A stretch of 64,000 nucleotides of DNA. Source: Nigrospora sphaerica (lineage: Eukaryota > Ascomycota > Sordariomycetes > Amphisphaeriales > Apiosporaceae). Under the pieces are notes generated by a model, which was not told the origin of the DNA, searched no databases, and saw only the letters and a program-made list of their open reading frames with translations. Below, one piece after another: positions 21,599 through 31,785 of this stretch (positions within the stretch are counted from its first letter, which is position 1; every line of letters begins with the position of its first letter). A program made the position numbers and the translations under genes. Location of the stretch: positions 1 through 64,000 of the forward strand of contig JAGVVL010000031.1 in assembly GCA_018287875.1 (NCBI GenBank), read 5' to 3'.

Positions 21599-21937
21599 AT
21601 GTCAGCATGCCTTTTTTGTAAGTTAAGCCATCATCACTCGCAAATGCTTTTTGAAGATGAGGATTTGTTTGTAATCAATGATATTACTCCACAAGCACCT
21701 ATTCATCAACTGATTATCCCAAAACTTCATATGGCCACCTTAAATGATTTAAGCGCTGATAATCAGTGGTTAATCGGTCACATGGTCTATATAGCAAAGC
21801 AACAAGCTTTGCTTGCTGGTATTTCGGACACAGGTTTTAGAACTGTGTTTAATTGTAATCAAGAGGGAGGGCAAGCGATCTATCATATTCATTTGCACCT
21901 ACTAGGAGGACGAGCTTTGACTTGGCCTCCAGGCTAA
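21599..21937 (+). CDS. hinT: HIT family purine nucleoside phosphoramidase (HinT-like)
   Basis: Histidine-triad hydrolase acting on AMP-linked substrates. Intact at 112 residues. Starts CLFCKL, then VINDITPQAPIHQLIIPK and the histidine triad IYHIHLHLLGGR. Sits divergently from ppa and ten bases before holC. Confidence 0.93.
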   Translation: MSACLFCKLSHHHSQMLFEDEDLFVINDITPQAPIHQLIIPKLHMATLNDLSADNQWLIGHMVYIAKQQALLAGISDTGFRTVFNCNQEGGQAIYHIHLHLLGGRALTWPPG

Positions 21938-21946
21938 TTATCGTAT

Positions 21947-22396
21947 ATGAAAACTGTTTATTTTTACCTTTTACAAGAAGAAACCCCTAGAGTTTATACA
22001 CGCAGTGTATGCAAACTGATTGAGCAATTATACCATCAACAGTTATTTACCTATTTGCACTGCGATAACGCAGAGATATCTCAACAGTGGGATGATGATT
22101 TGTGGACGTTTAGAGATATAGGGTTTGTTCCTCATCAGTTAGCGATGCATGCTGATTTAAATGCATTAAATGTGCCCACTTGTTTAATTGGGTGTTCAGC
22201 AATAGCACTACCCCAAGTGAATCGTTCCGTTTTGTTTAATATAGCCTCTGATATACCTAGTATATTTTCACACTACTCAACTATTATTGAAGTCGTTTCA
22301 GCGGACCAAGCTTCACGAGCCAACAGTCGTTTGCATTATAAACACTATCAATCTGCAGGATATAAGCTAGAAACCAAAGTCTATGAAGAAAATTAG
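21947..22396 (+). CDS. holC: DNA polymerase III chi subunit
   Basis: Clamp-loader accessory protein that contacts SSB. The 149-residue frame is intact, with the family start VYFYLLQEE and the motifs QLFTYLHCDN, LWTFRDIGFVPHQ and YKHYQSAGYKL. It ends convergently with murA, overlapping by four bases. Confidence 0.88.
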   Translation: MKTVYFYLLQEETPRVYTRSVCKLIEQLYHQQLFTYLHCDNAEISQQWDDDLWTFRDIGFVPHQLAMHADLNALNVPTCLIGCSAIALPQVNRSVLFNIASDIPSIFSHYSTIIEVVSADQASRANSRLHYKHYQSAGYKLETKVYEEN

Positions 22397-23654
22397 TTGA
22401 CCCACTGCATATTTGCACCTAATTTTAAAAATTTTTCTTCTAAGAATTCGTAGCCTCGGTCGGTATATCCAGCATTATGAATCACACTTTCTCCCTTAGC
22501 CATTAGGGCTGCTAAAATTAAACTGCTACCTCCACGTAAATCATACGCCTTAATTTCGGAACCTTTTAAAAAAGGAACGCCGGTACAGATAGCAGTCCTT
22601 CCAATAATTTTAATTTTTGCCCCCATTCGACACAGTTCCGGTACATGTAAAAAGCGATTTTCAAAAATTGTTTCTGTAATTTTACTGATACCATTTGCAA
22701 TGGTATTTAGTATCATGATTTGTGCTTGTACATCAGTAGGAAACCCTGGATAAGGAGCCGTTTGAATATCAACGGGGTGTATAGGATTTGACATCTCCAT
22801 TAAGGAAATGTGCTGTGCACCATAATCAATAGAAGCCCCAGAAAGCTCTAATTTTTGTAACACATTCATTAAAAGAGCAGGCGAAATATTTTTGAGGGTA
22901 ATCTTTCCGCGGGTGCAAGCTGCTGCAATGAGTAAAGTGGCGGCTTCTAACCGATCAGGCAAAATGGTATGAATAATATTTCCACCTAATTGGGAGACAC
23001 CTTCAATTACAATAGTAGAGGTGCCAGCTCCTTTAACGCGGGCCCCTAGGCTATTTAGAAAGCAAGCTAAATCCTCAACTTCGGGCTCACATGCTGCATT
23101 GTGAATAATGGTTTCTCCTTTCGCTAAGGTAGCAGCCATCATTAAATTTTGGGTAGTAGTAACACTAATTAACTCTAATTTTATGGTAGTACCCTTTAGC
23201 CCTTGCTTGCAACGCGCTTCAATATAATTATCATGGATGTTAATCTCTGCTCCCATGGCTCTTAAGCCATCTAGATGCAAATTAATCGGACGACTCCCAA
23301 TCATACATCCTCCAGGCAAGCCTAGCTTGACTTCCCCAAGCGAGTTAATAGTGGACCAAGTAATAAGATAGAGGCTCTCGTTTGAGAAGTTAACTCATAT
23401 GGACCTAGACGGTTTGCAGTAATCGTAGGGTGAATGCGAATAAGCGCTTTTTGCTCTAAAGTGTAATGTACCCCAAATTCACTTAATAATTGTAGCATAG
23501 CCGTTACATCTTTAAGATGCGGCATGTTATTCAGTTTTATGCTTTCTGATGCAAGTAAACAAGCTGCTAATATAGGTAATGTAGCATTTTTTGCACCAGA
23601 AATATTGACTGTACCTGATAAAGGTGTGCCGCCTGCAATCCATAATTGATCCAT
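22393..23654 (-). CDS. murA: UDP-N-acetylglucosamine 1-carboxyvinyltransferase MurA (frame broken once)
   Basis: First committed step of peptidoglycan synthesis: enolpyruvyl transfer from PEP to UDP-GlcNAc. Joined length is 420 residues. Start WIAGGTPLSGTVNISGAKNA, active-site loop GGCMIGSRPINLHLDGL, then AAPYPGFPTDVQAQ-like YPGFPTDVQAQ, and DLRGGSSLILAALMAKG near the end. One G is missing in the four-G run near 23337. The loop position usually holding the PEP-reactive Cys of a GCxIG motif reads GGCMIG, so the Cys is present. Confidence 0.94.
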
Positions 23655-23684
23655 ATTTTCCTTATTGGCAGTGTATTGAATAGG

Positions 23685-24384
23685 TTAGTGATCTTCTGCT
23701 TGTGCCTGAGCCACTAATGCATTGATTATTTCAAAAAATAAAACAAATTATAGTTTGTCATATGCAGGTTGGTTTTGTAACGTCCTGCTATAATGAAAGT
23801 CGGTATTTCTTCGATATGGTATAGTTTCTCCAAATTTTTACCTCGAAGAAGTTGTAAGTCTAGTCCTGCTTGCGCTGAAATTGCTTGTTCCCAGTCTGAA
23901 AGACTAACCCCTAATCGCATGAGCTCTTTTTTAAGCACGGCGTTGTCTTCTATTTTGATTTTATTTGATAACCATTCAAAAATGGTAGGTGTCATGTTTT
24001 CCTTTAGGCGGTTAGCAATGTAATGAGCGCGTAGTATCTCATCTGATTGGGGTCGGTTATCACTAACTGGAATTTTTCTAGCTTAATTGCATTACCTTGC
24101 AAGCGCTGCCACATTTGAAGGGCCGGTTCAATTTCATGGCAAATACCACATTCGTAGCTAAAAAACTCTAATACAGATACTGACTCTTTGAATGATCGTT
24201 CCGGTATAATGTCATTATGATCAATTAACACGTAGTCTTTACCGAGCTCAGGTACTACTGTCTGACTCGATAAACTAAAATTAGTATTCGTATGATGAGA
24301 TAGACTTATATAAATTAGGCCTAGTAAAATAAACAAGCCAGATATTTTAAACAGTGTCACGCACTGTTTGCGAGATAAAGTCAT
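23685..24384 (-). CDS. dsbA: DsbA-like thiol:disulfide interchange protein (frame broken twice)
   Basis: Periplasmic oxidase that introduces disulfides. Joined length is 233 residues: an N-terminal membrane or signal segment (LFKISGLFILLGLIYISL), thioredoxin fold with active site CGIC in FFSYECGICHEIEPAL, and the cis-proline segment IPTFIIAGRY. The active site differs from the E. coli CPHC. Breaks are a missing C near 24008 and a missing T near 23740; the second extends the C-terminus to the stop at 23685-23687. Seven bases after ftsB and 30 before murA, on one transcript. Confidence 0.85.
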
Positions 24385-24391
24385 GGATCAT

Positions 24392-24661
24392 TTACCAACG
24401 ATAAAACCATTCTTTTTCTTTAATATAACCTAAATGAAAACGGATATAATCCTCATTGAGCTCAAGGGTGCTCAATGTGTTTGATTGCAACTGTTTGGTT
24501 TTCGATTCTAATTGTACGATTTGCGTGTGTAATTGATTATTATGGTGCTTTTGGATAGCAATGGTTTCTGTAAGTAATAAGAGTTTTTTTATATTATTGC
24601 TCCCAAACCATACCCAACCCTGCAGGCTAATAAAGATTATACTGAGAAAAATAGATTTCAT
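24392..24661 (-). CDS. ftsB: Cell division protein FtsB
   Basis: Bitopic septal protein that forms a complex with FtsL and FtsQ. The intact 89-residue frame has an N-terminal membrane helix (FLSIIFISLQGWVWFG), a coiled coil (QLHTQIVQLESKTKQLQ), and the family end YIRFHLGYIKEKEWFY. In most gammaproteobacteria ispD follows; here dsbA does. Confidence 0.85.
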   Translation of the reverse strand: MKSIFLSIIFISLQGWVWFGSNNIKKLLLLTETIAIQKHHNNQLHTQIVQLESKTKQLQSNTLSTLELNEDYIRFHLGYIKEKEWFYRW

Positions 24662-24776
24662 ATGACAATTATCTTGTACGGTAAGTAAGAGAGCCAGCAG
24701 ATAGGATGGATTGACTTGCGCTTTCTGTATGATTCTGGTTGGGTAAATATATTAATTATTCAATGGGTCAGATAGG

Positions 24777-26130
24777 ATGTCTACTATTATAACATTAGCT
24801 GAATGTACTCGCCTTCTAAAATTACCAGATATAAAGCAAAATATTGCCTTTCGTTCAATCAGTACAGACACTCGCCATTTACAACCAGGGGCCCTATATG
24901 TTGCCTTGCGTGGTCAACAATATGATGGACATCATTTTATTAATATTGCCTGCCAAAAAAAGCATATGCAGTGATCAGTGAGGCAGCCCTTAATACCCCA
25001 ATTCCTTGTCTGCAAGTACAGGATAGCTATCTAGCATTAGGAAAATTAGCCCAACACTATGCACGTCAATGGACATTACCGAAAATCGCCATTACTGGCA
25101 GCTGTGGCAAAACCACTACTAAAGCCTATTTACGTAGTATATTAAGCCAAGTAGGTTCGGTATTCGCTTCTCCTAAAAGTTTTAATAATCGCGTTGGGGT
25201 TCCTCTTACTTTATTAGCATTAAAACCACAGCATGAATTTTTAATTACTGAGATCGGGGCTAATCAGATGCAGGCGATTAGTTATTTGAGTCAACTGGTT
25301 GAACCGGATATATCGGTAATTTTAAATGTTTCGCCTGCCCATTTAGCGGGATTCGGATCACTTGAGAGAATCGCGAAAGCCAAAACAGAGATTTTTCATG
25401 GTTTAAAAAAGAAGGTATTGCTATTTTACCATTTTGTTTTAAAACAAAATGGTCATCTTATTTGCCAGGGCACACTACTCTCTTTTTTGGCGAAAGCAAT
25501 TTGGCTGATATCTACGCTACTAATATCCGATGGTATAACCAAATTTATGCGACCTTTGATTTAGTAACGCCTCAAGGAAAAATTCAAATTACCTTATCTC
25601 TACCGGGTAAACATCAAGTGAGTAATGCACTAGCCGCCGCATCTGCGGCTATCGCTCTTAAAGTCCCTTTAGAGATGATAAAAATTGGGTTAGAAACAGT
25701 AGATGCGGTTATAGGTCGATTACAGATCAAACGCAGCCCTTGGTATGGTACTATTATTGATGATACTTATAATGCAAGCCCTCAATCTGTTTATGCGGCA
25801 CTCTCAACAAGTATTCAGTATGATAAAAATTGTATTTTTGTTTTTGGAGACATGCAGGAATTAGGGGAAGCGAGTATTGAGTATCATCGACAGGTAGCCC
25901 ACTGGGCTAAAGATTTGGGTATTCGTCAATTATTCGCATTTGGATTTCATACCAAAGAGACGGTTGCTGCTTTTGGGGAAGGGGCGATACATTTTATGCA
26001 GCGCTCTCAATTATTGAAACACCTAAAAAGAAAGCTGCGTTGTGATAGTGTGGTGTTGCTGAAAGGGTCTAGGGATATGCAAATGGAAGAGGTGGTATCT
26101 GCTTTGATGAAAAATGAAGCGCTTCATTAA
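24777..26130 (+). CDS. murF: UDP-N-acetylmuramoyl-tripeptide--D-Ala-D-Ala ligase MurF (frame broken twice)
   Basis: Adds D-Ala-D-Ala to the muropeptide precursor in the cytoplasm. Joined length is 451 residues. Motifs: ISTDTRHLQPGALYVALRG, ATP loop ITGSCGKTTTKAYL, SPKSFNNRVGVPLTLL, NVSPAHLAGFGSL, DDTYNASPQSVYAAL and FVFGDMQELGE. One A is missing at each of two A runs, near 24958 and 25405. A 26-base perfect palindrome lies within the coding sequence at 25428-25453. Confidence 0.93.
25428..25453. repeat. 26-bp perfect palindrome inside murF
   Basis: Two 13-base arms meet without a spacer: ACCATTTTGTTTT then its exact complement. In murF it encodes LPFCFKTKW. A zero-loop palindrome of this length inside a gene is uncommon. 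Confidence 0.9.
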
Positions 26131-26171
26131 ACTGATAACGCCTCTATTGCAAATACTAACCGCTCATTAGA

Positions 26172-27797
26172 CTAAGATTGTATTGCATTCCCGCTTAATC
26201 TGAGTTGTTTGAATCGAGTTTTCGCTCGATTTTTACTTTGCTCCAAATTAATATGGGGTTTCGGATAGCCTAATTTATCAAACGCTTCGGTAGAGAGACG
26301 ATGATAAGGATCAAATATGGCTTTACCTTTAACAGCACGTAACTCAGGCACCCATTGCCGAATATACTCGCCCGTTGGGTCATTTTTCTCTGACTGCAAG
26401 AGGGGATTAAAGATTGTATAACTAGGGCTCCAACCTTGTATGTTATTCGCTAAATCTAGATCAATTAACTGCTCAGCAAAGTACCTTTCGCCACGCCGAT
26501 AGTCGATTAATAAGTGGTGATATAAATAAGAGGCTACATTCATTCGAAGCCGGTTATGCATATACGCTTCTTGGTTGAGTTGACGCATACCGGCATCAAT
26601 CCAAGGATAGCCGGTTTGTCCAGCACACCATTTTTTCCATCCCGCCTCATCTTGTTCCCATTGAACATCAATAAATCTAGGATCTGCAGGCGTATTCATT
26701 GATAGATGCGGTTTAGTCACTAATTGTTGACGATAAAATTCCCGAAATGCTAGTTCTCTTATCCAGCTCATAAGACCTGTATTAGAAGGAGAGGTTGCCA
26801 TGTCTTTAGAGGTTTTAAGATAGGTTTGTAACCTTTTAAAGATACTACGCATACTAATTGCACCGATTGCTAAATACGGACTTAGCTTTGAGCTACTGTT
26901 AAGTGCAGGTTGATTGCGGGTATGGTGATAATCTTCTAAATGATGGTCGATGAAATGATCAAGCTTTTTTAAAGCGTGGGTATATCCAGCCGGCCATTTT
27001 TTCCTTATGGCATCCCTGATACTTTGGTTTTTAAACCGTTTTGCTTTAGGAGCGATAGGAATAGAGGCGTTCCAAAGTTTTTGGTAAGGATGCTCGGTTG
27101 GAATTGCTTGTTTTTGAAGGCTGGGTTGGGGTTCAAAAGAGGTAGAAGGTTGATTGAAATAATATAACCATTTTTTATAAAAAGGGGTAAACACTTGTAA
27201 TGGTTTTTTTTGTTGATTTAGTATCGTTCCCGCCTCAAAAATACATTGATCTTGGTAATAGGTACAATGCACAGTACCAGACAGTTTCTCAACGACTTGG
27301 ATATCTCGATGTAATTCATCGACTTCGTATTCATAATTCGCATATAGATGTGATATGTCATTTGACTGTGCAAACGCTGATAAGGTAGTCGCACTATCTG
27401 ATAACTCATCAATAGGCAGTATCACAAGCGGAATATTCAATGCAGTTAATTGTTTTTTCAAACCCCTTAAAGTTTCTAGCATAAAATCTAGCTTAGCAAT
27501 GGAAATGCCTTGCTTAATGAGTGAATTCGGGCAATACAAATAAACTGCACTTAAATAAGTATGAGAAGATTGTGCTTTTTGGTAAGCTTCATATAATGCG
27601 AGGTTATCTTCTATTCTGAGATCTTTATTACGAAACCAATGCAATACATTTTTAGTAGAAGTGGAGGCTTGTACTCCTTGAGTCAATTTATTTTTTAATA
27701 TCCAATAAGGTGGGTGAGTATCTATAGATTGAATACGCTTAGAAGAAGGGCGTTTTAAAACCGTATTATCTGAAAAAACAGCTAGAGCAGTCATATT
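26172..27797 (-). CDS. phrB: Deoxyribodipyrimidine photolyase
   Basis: FAD-dependent repair of UV-induced pyrimidine dimers. Taking the ATG at 27795-27797 gives 541 residues; an in-frame ATG 23 codons upstream is possible. The N-terminal antenna domain begins with VLHWFRNKDLRIEDNLAL, after an extension of about 48 residues without similarity I recognise. The catalytic domain shows SPYLAIGAIS, WIRELAFREFY, WCAGQTGYPWIDAGMRQL, RMNVASYLYHHLLIDYRRGERYF and IFNPLLQSEKNDPTGEYIRQWVPEL. The usual NNGGWQW segment reads NNIQGW and is shortened. Intact frame. Confidence 0.9.
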   Translation of the reverse strand, partial: NMTALAVFSDNTVLKRPSSKRIQSIDTHPPYWILKNKLTQGVQASTSTKNVLHWFRNKDLRIEDNLALYEAYQKAQSSHTYLSAVYLYCPNSLIKQGISIAKLDFMLETLRGLKKQLTALNIPLVILPIDELSDSATTLSAFAQSNDISHLYANYEYEVDELHRDIQVVEKLSGTVHCTYYQDQCIFEAGTILNQQKKPLQVFTPFYKKWLYYFNQPSTSFEPQPSLQKQAIPTEHPYQKLWNASIPIAPKAKRFKNQSIRDAIRKKWPAGYTHALKKLDHFIDHHLEDYHHTRNQPALNSSSKLSPYLAIGAISMRSIFKRLQTYLKTSKDMATSPSNTGLMSWIRELAFREFYRQQLVTKPHLSMNTPADPRFIDVQWEQDEAGWKKWCAGQTGYPWIDAGMRQLNQEAYMHNRLRMNVASYLYHHLLIDYRRGERYFAEQLIDLDLANNIQGWSPSYTIFNPLLQSEKNDPTGEYIRQWVPELRAVKGKAIFDPYHRLSTEAFDKLGYPKPHINLEQSKNRAKTRFKQLRLSGNAIQS

Positions 27798-27984
27798 GAA
27801 GGGGGAATAAAAGAGAAGGTAAAAGTAGATATACCTATATGGCCTTAGGCTAACAGCATTAACCATCCACTGTCTAATTTTTGCGGTCCCTCATCTTGTC
27901 ACCTAGTACTGAAAATAAGTATTTTATATTTTTGAAAAATAAAATATTGAATTCGCTCAAAACAGAGTAAGAAAAGGAGTTTTT

Positions 27985-28967
27985 ATGTTATCTCTATGGT
28001 TTAAAGAATTACCTTTGATCGTCCGATTAATAGGTGGTTTGTTTACTTCCTTGATAGGGAGTTTATACTTAACCAATTTTATTATAAAAAATTTTAGATG
28101 GCTTGAAAAAAGACAGTCGTGCGGGAATTTGTTCCCTCTCCGCATTTAAAAAAACGGTACCCCTACGTTGGGGGGTGGCTATTTTTCTTGCCTATACCTT
28201 TAGTCTATGTCTCTGGGGGATCTAACCTCATCTATTCTTTGGGTCACCTTAGCTGTGTGGGCCGCTTTTGCGGGGATTGGTTTATTGGATGATTACTATA
28301 AACTTAGCAAGCATCATGCAGTTTCTGGATTGTCCGCTAGAGAAAAATATAGGTTGCAGTCTTTTTTTAGTTTATTGATTGCGCTGATTTGGTATGGTCT
28401 ATCTAGCAGGGAACCCTACTGTATAGATTATGTCCCTAAGTTTCTATTGGATATGGGATATATAGGTTGGACCTATATCGTTATAGTAGGAAGTAGTAAT
28501 GCGTTTAATCTAACTGATGGTTTAGATGGACTAGCGATTTCGCAAGTTATTATTATTAGTGTCGGTTTATTGGTGCTTTCTTATCAATCTATGCAAGAAT
28601 TAACTGTCTTATACAGTCTATTAATAGGCAGTAGTTTAGGTTTTCTATGGTATAATAGGCATCCGGCTAAGATATTTATGGGAGATGTTGGTGCATTGCC
28701 TTTAGGTGCCTTTTTAGCACTATCTTCTATTATACAAGGTCAAACCATTACTTTTGCTCTAATGGCCATTATTCCTGTCATCGAAACAATATCGGTCATC
28801 ATCCAAGTGATTACTTTCAAGAGAAATAAAAAGCGGTTTTTTTAATGGCGCCTTTCCATCATCATTTAGAGTTATCAGGCCAATCTGAGCCAGCCATTGT
28901 ACAAAAAATGGCAATAGTAGCCCTTGGCATGACGATACTTTGCTTATTTGTGCAGCTGAACAAATGA
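27985..28967 (+). CDS. mraY: Phospho-N-acetylmuramoyl-pentapeptide transferase MraY (frame broken at five places)
   Basis: Inner-membrane enzyme making lipid I. Joined length is 329 residues. Recognisable parts: VREFVPSPHLKK, GTPTLGG, VAIFLAY, the first acidic motif GLLDDYYKL, the active-site loop NAFNLTDGLDGLA, MGDVGALPLGAFLA and MAPFHHHLELSG. Start ATG 27985 follows AAGGAG. Breaks: one base near 28118, two A near 28150, two G near 28173, one G near 28217, one T near 28842; seven missing bases give a length divisible by three. The active-site motifs are intact. Ends overlapping recJ by four bases. Confidence 0.88.
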
Positions 28968-30691
28968 GTTCCTTGACGAAAATTGAAGCCTATCAAGGGG
29001 TTATTTCTCCTCAATTAGCCTCATTACCTCCTATCCTACAACGAATCTATGCTGCTAGAAATGTGCAGTCACTCCATGAAGTGCAATATAGTTTACAGCA
29101 TCTATTGCATTTTCAATCCCTGAAAAATATTACAAAAGCCGCTGCGTTATTGTTTGAGATGATTCAAAATCAAAAACGTATCCTAATCGTAGGGGATTTT
29201 GATACGGATGGGGCGACTAGTACCACCGTTGCCATCAAAGCGTTGCGACAGTTTGGTGCAAAATATGTCAATTATTTAGTGCCGAACCGATTCGAATATG
29301 GGTATGGTTTAACCAAAGAAATTGTAGCCTTGGTGAACCAAACAGATTTGATTATGACCGTCGATAATGGCATTGCAAGTTATGAAGGCGTGATTGCTGC
29401 GCAAAAAAGGAATTCCTGTCTTAATTACCGATCATCATTTACCACCTGACATCTTACCTCCCGCCGCCGTGATTATTAATCCTCAGCAAAAAGGCGATAC
29501 TTTTGCTAGTAAAAATTTAGCCGGCGTTGGGGTAACTTTTTATGTGATGTTAGCGTTGCGAGATTATCTTCATAAAAACCATTGGTTTACTGCCCAAAAT
29601 ATTCCGTACCCGAAAATGCATCATTTATTAGATTTAGTGGCGCTAGGCACGGTAGCAGATATGGTGCCTCTAGATTTGAATAACCGAATTTTAGTAGCTT
29701 ATGGCTTGCGTCAAATACAATCTAACGCCGCATGTGCAGGTATACAAGCTTTAGCTGAGGTATCCAATAAGGATTTACGTTCGTGTTCCGCAAGTGACTT
29801 AGGATTTAACATCGCGCCTAAATTAAATGCTGCAGGCCGGTTAGAAGACATGTCTTTAGGTATTGAATGCCTGTTAAGCACAAACAAAAAAGAAGCAATG
29901 CCCTTAGCCATTCAGTTAGATGAGTTAAATAAAAAAAGACGGTTAATTGAGCAAAACATGCAAAAAACAGCCTTTGCTAACCTTGAGCGATTAGCACTAC
30001 CCAGTACTAGCGCGAGTATTTGTTTATTTGATAAAAAGTGGCATGAAGGAATTACAGGGTTAGTAGCGGGTCGGCTGAAAGAGCGTTTTCAAAAACCAGC
30101 AGTCGTATTTGCGTTGACTCAGCGCCAAGGAGAGTTAAAAGGATCAGCTCGATCGATCCAAGGGTTACATATTCGAGATATCTTAGCTGAGATTGCAACG
30201 ACACATCCCGAACTGTTATCCCGTTTTGGGGGCATGCAGCCGCCGCTGGGCTAAGTTTAGCGCAAAAAGATTACCCACAATTTGTATCGCTTTTTGAAGA
30301 ATACGTTGCTAAAGCCTTATCTACACTTAATCCCTTGCGTGTACAACTAACTGATGGGACCTTAAAACCAGAAGAGATGACCTTATCCTTAGCGACTTTA
30401 TTAAAAAAATCAGGCCCTTGGGGGCAAGGTTTTGCAGAACCTTTATTTGAAGGAGTATTTCAAGTCATTTCACAGCGTTTAGTAGGGGCTCGACATTTGC
30501 AAATACAGCTTCGGTCTGCCCAACACAGTCGTGTTATTAAAGGAATTGCATTTAATATCAATGTAGAAGCGTGGCCTAATCCTAGAATAGAGACGGTACA
30601 ATTGCTTTATCGGTTGACCGCAGAGGAATGGCAAGGGCGAAGAGATATTAGCTTACAAATAGAAAAAATATATCCTATTTCTAGCCAATAA
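28964..30691 (+). CDS. recJ: Single-stranded-DNA exonuclease RecJ (frame broken twice)
   Basis: 5'-3' exonuclease of recombination and mismatch repair. About 575 residues when joined. DHH family motifs: GDFDTDGATST, DNGI, ITDHHLPP, AALGTVAD-like VALGTVADMVPL, APKLNAAGRLEDM and the DHHA1 GGHAAAAG (after adding one G near 30230). The other break is in the six-A run near 29403. The ATG at 28964 overlaps the mraY stop (ATGA), so translation is coupled to mraY. Confidence 0.9.
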
Positions 30692-30693
30692 GG

Positions 30694-31517
30694 CTACTTA
30701 TCCCGTCTTAGTAAATTCGTAAGAGGTATAGCGATCTCTCCTGCCTCATTCATATAACTACTTTCTTCCCCACGAAAAGCTTGTCCATAAATGACTTCCC
30801 ATTGCACCTCCTTAATAGAAGCGAGATTCAGTACACTGGTTGTCGATGAGTCACGCAACAAAGTATGTAAGCCAAGTTGAGTTAATTCTTTGTAGAATGC
30901 CTCGCCATTATCATATTGCGTTATCCAATGATCGACATCCATCGTGATGTCTTGCCAGCGACCGCTAACTAACATATCGCCTATCGTATGCATGTCCATC
31001 AACCCATTAGGGTAAAGGGAGGAGCGATGCTTGATTGGCTCAAATGTATTAGGCCCTAGATAAGTAAATAATAAGATCCCGCCTACACTGAGTCGTTTTT
31101 TAATTTCATTCAATACCTCATACAGATCATGCACCCATAAGAGAGATAAATTAGCACAGATAAAATCAAAAGAGCGAAAGGGAAAGGGTAGTTGTTGCAA
31201 ATCTCCTTGCACGAACTCGACAAGCGTACTCGTCGATACTTGATTTTTTTGGCTTGTCTTAGTACTTCAGAAGCCCAATCCAATCCGACAATCGGGGTTT
31301 TAGGGTAACGTTGTTTTAATAAATCGATACAAAACCCAGTTCCACATCCGATATCTAAAATTCTTTTTGGGTTGGTAATTTTTAACTCGTCAACTCGATT
31401 GATTAATCGCTCACTAATATGCCGAGGTAACACCCCTGCCTTGTCATATACGGAAGCTGTCGCATTAAAAGTTTCTATTAACACTTTAACAGCAGATAAA
31501 TCATTCTTGATAGGCAT
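30694..31517 (-). CDS. bioC: Malonyl-ACP O-methyltransferase BioC-like (frame broken once)
   Basis: Class I SAM methyltransferase. Joined length is 274 residues. SAM motif ILDIGCGTGFCIDLL, acidic loop VGLDWASEVL, QQLPFPFRSFDFICANLSLLWVHDL and the BioC-like block LLFTYLGPNTFEPIK with MDMHTIGDML. BioC primes pimeloyl synthesis by methylating malonyl-ACP. No other biotin gene is in the window, so another methyltransferase remains possible. One A is missing in the seven-A run near 31247. Convergent with recJ, stops nearly touching. Confidence 0.75.
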
Positions 31518-31682
31518 CTTATGTACAGTAGGGGGCTTATATAGGATTGAGTATAAACTACAGTGCGTATTTTTATAAAAAATATCAGTTTTTTATTGAA
31601 ATTTGAAAGATTGCATTGCCAATCACAAAGCCACTAAATAAAACAGAAAAAACACCGCACCCACCAGTTAATTAATCACGAG

Positions 31683-31708
31683 CCTACTCGTGCTTTAGCA
31701 GGAGTAGG
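31683..31708. repeat. Stem-loop between bioC and the ankyrin gene
   Basis: Seven-base stem CCTACTC with GAGTAGG and a 12-base loop, followed on the plus strand by a T-rich stretch. It lies downstream of the minus-strand ankyrin gene and upstream of bioC. It may end one of these transcripts, but the T run is on the wrong side for the ankyrin gene. Confidence 0.35.
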
Positions 31709-31785
31709 GGATATATTTTCTTTTTAAGGATGGGATCCAAGCGTTAAGTACGGGCTTTAATAGTTAATGGTGTTTAAACGATAGA

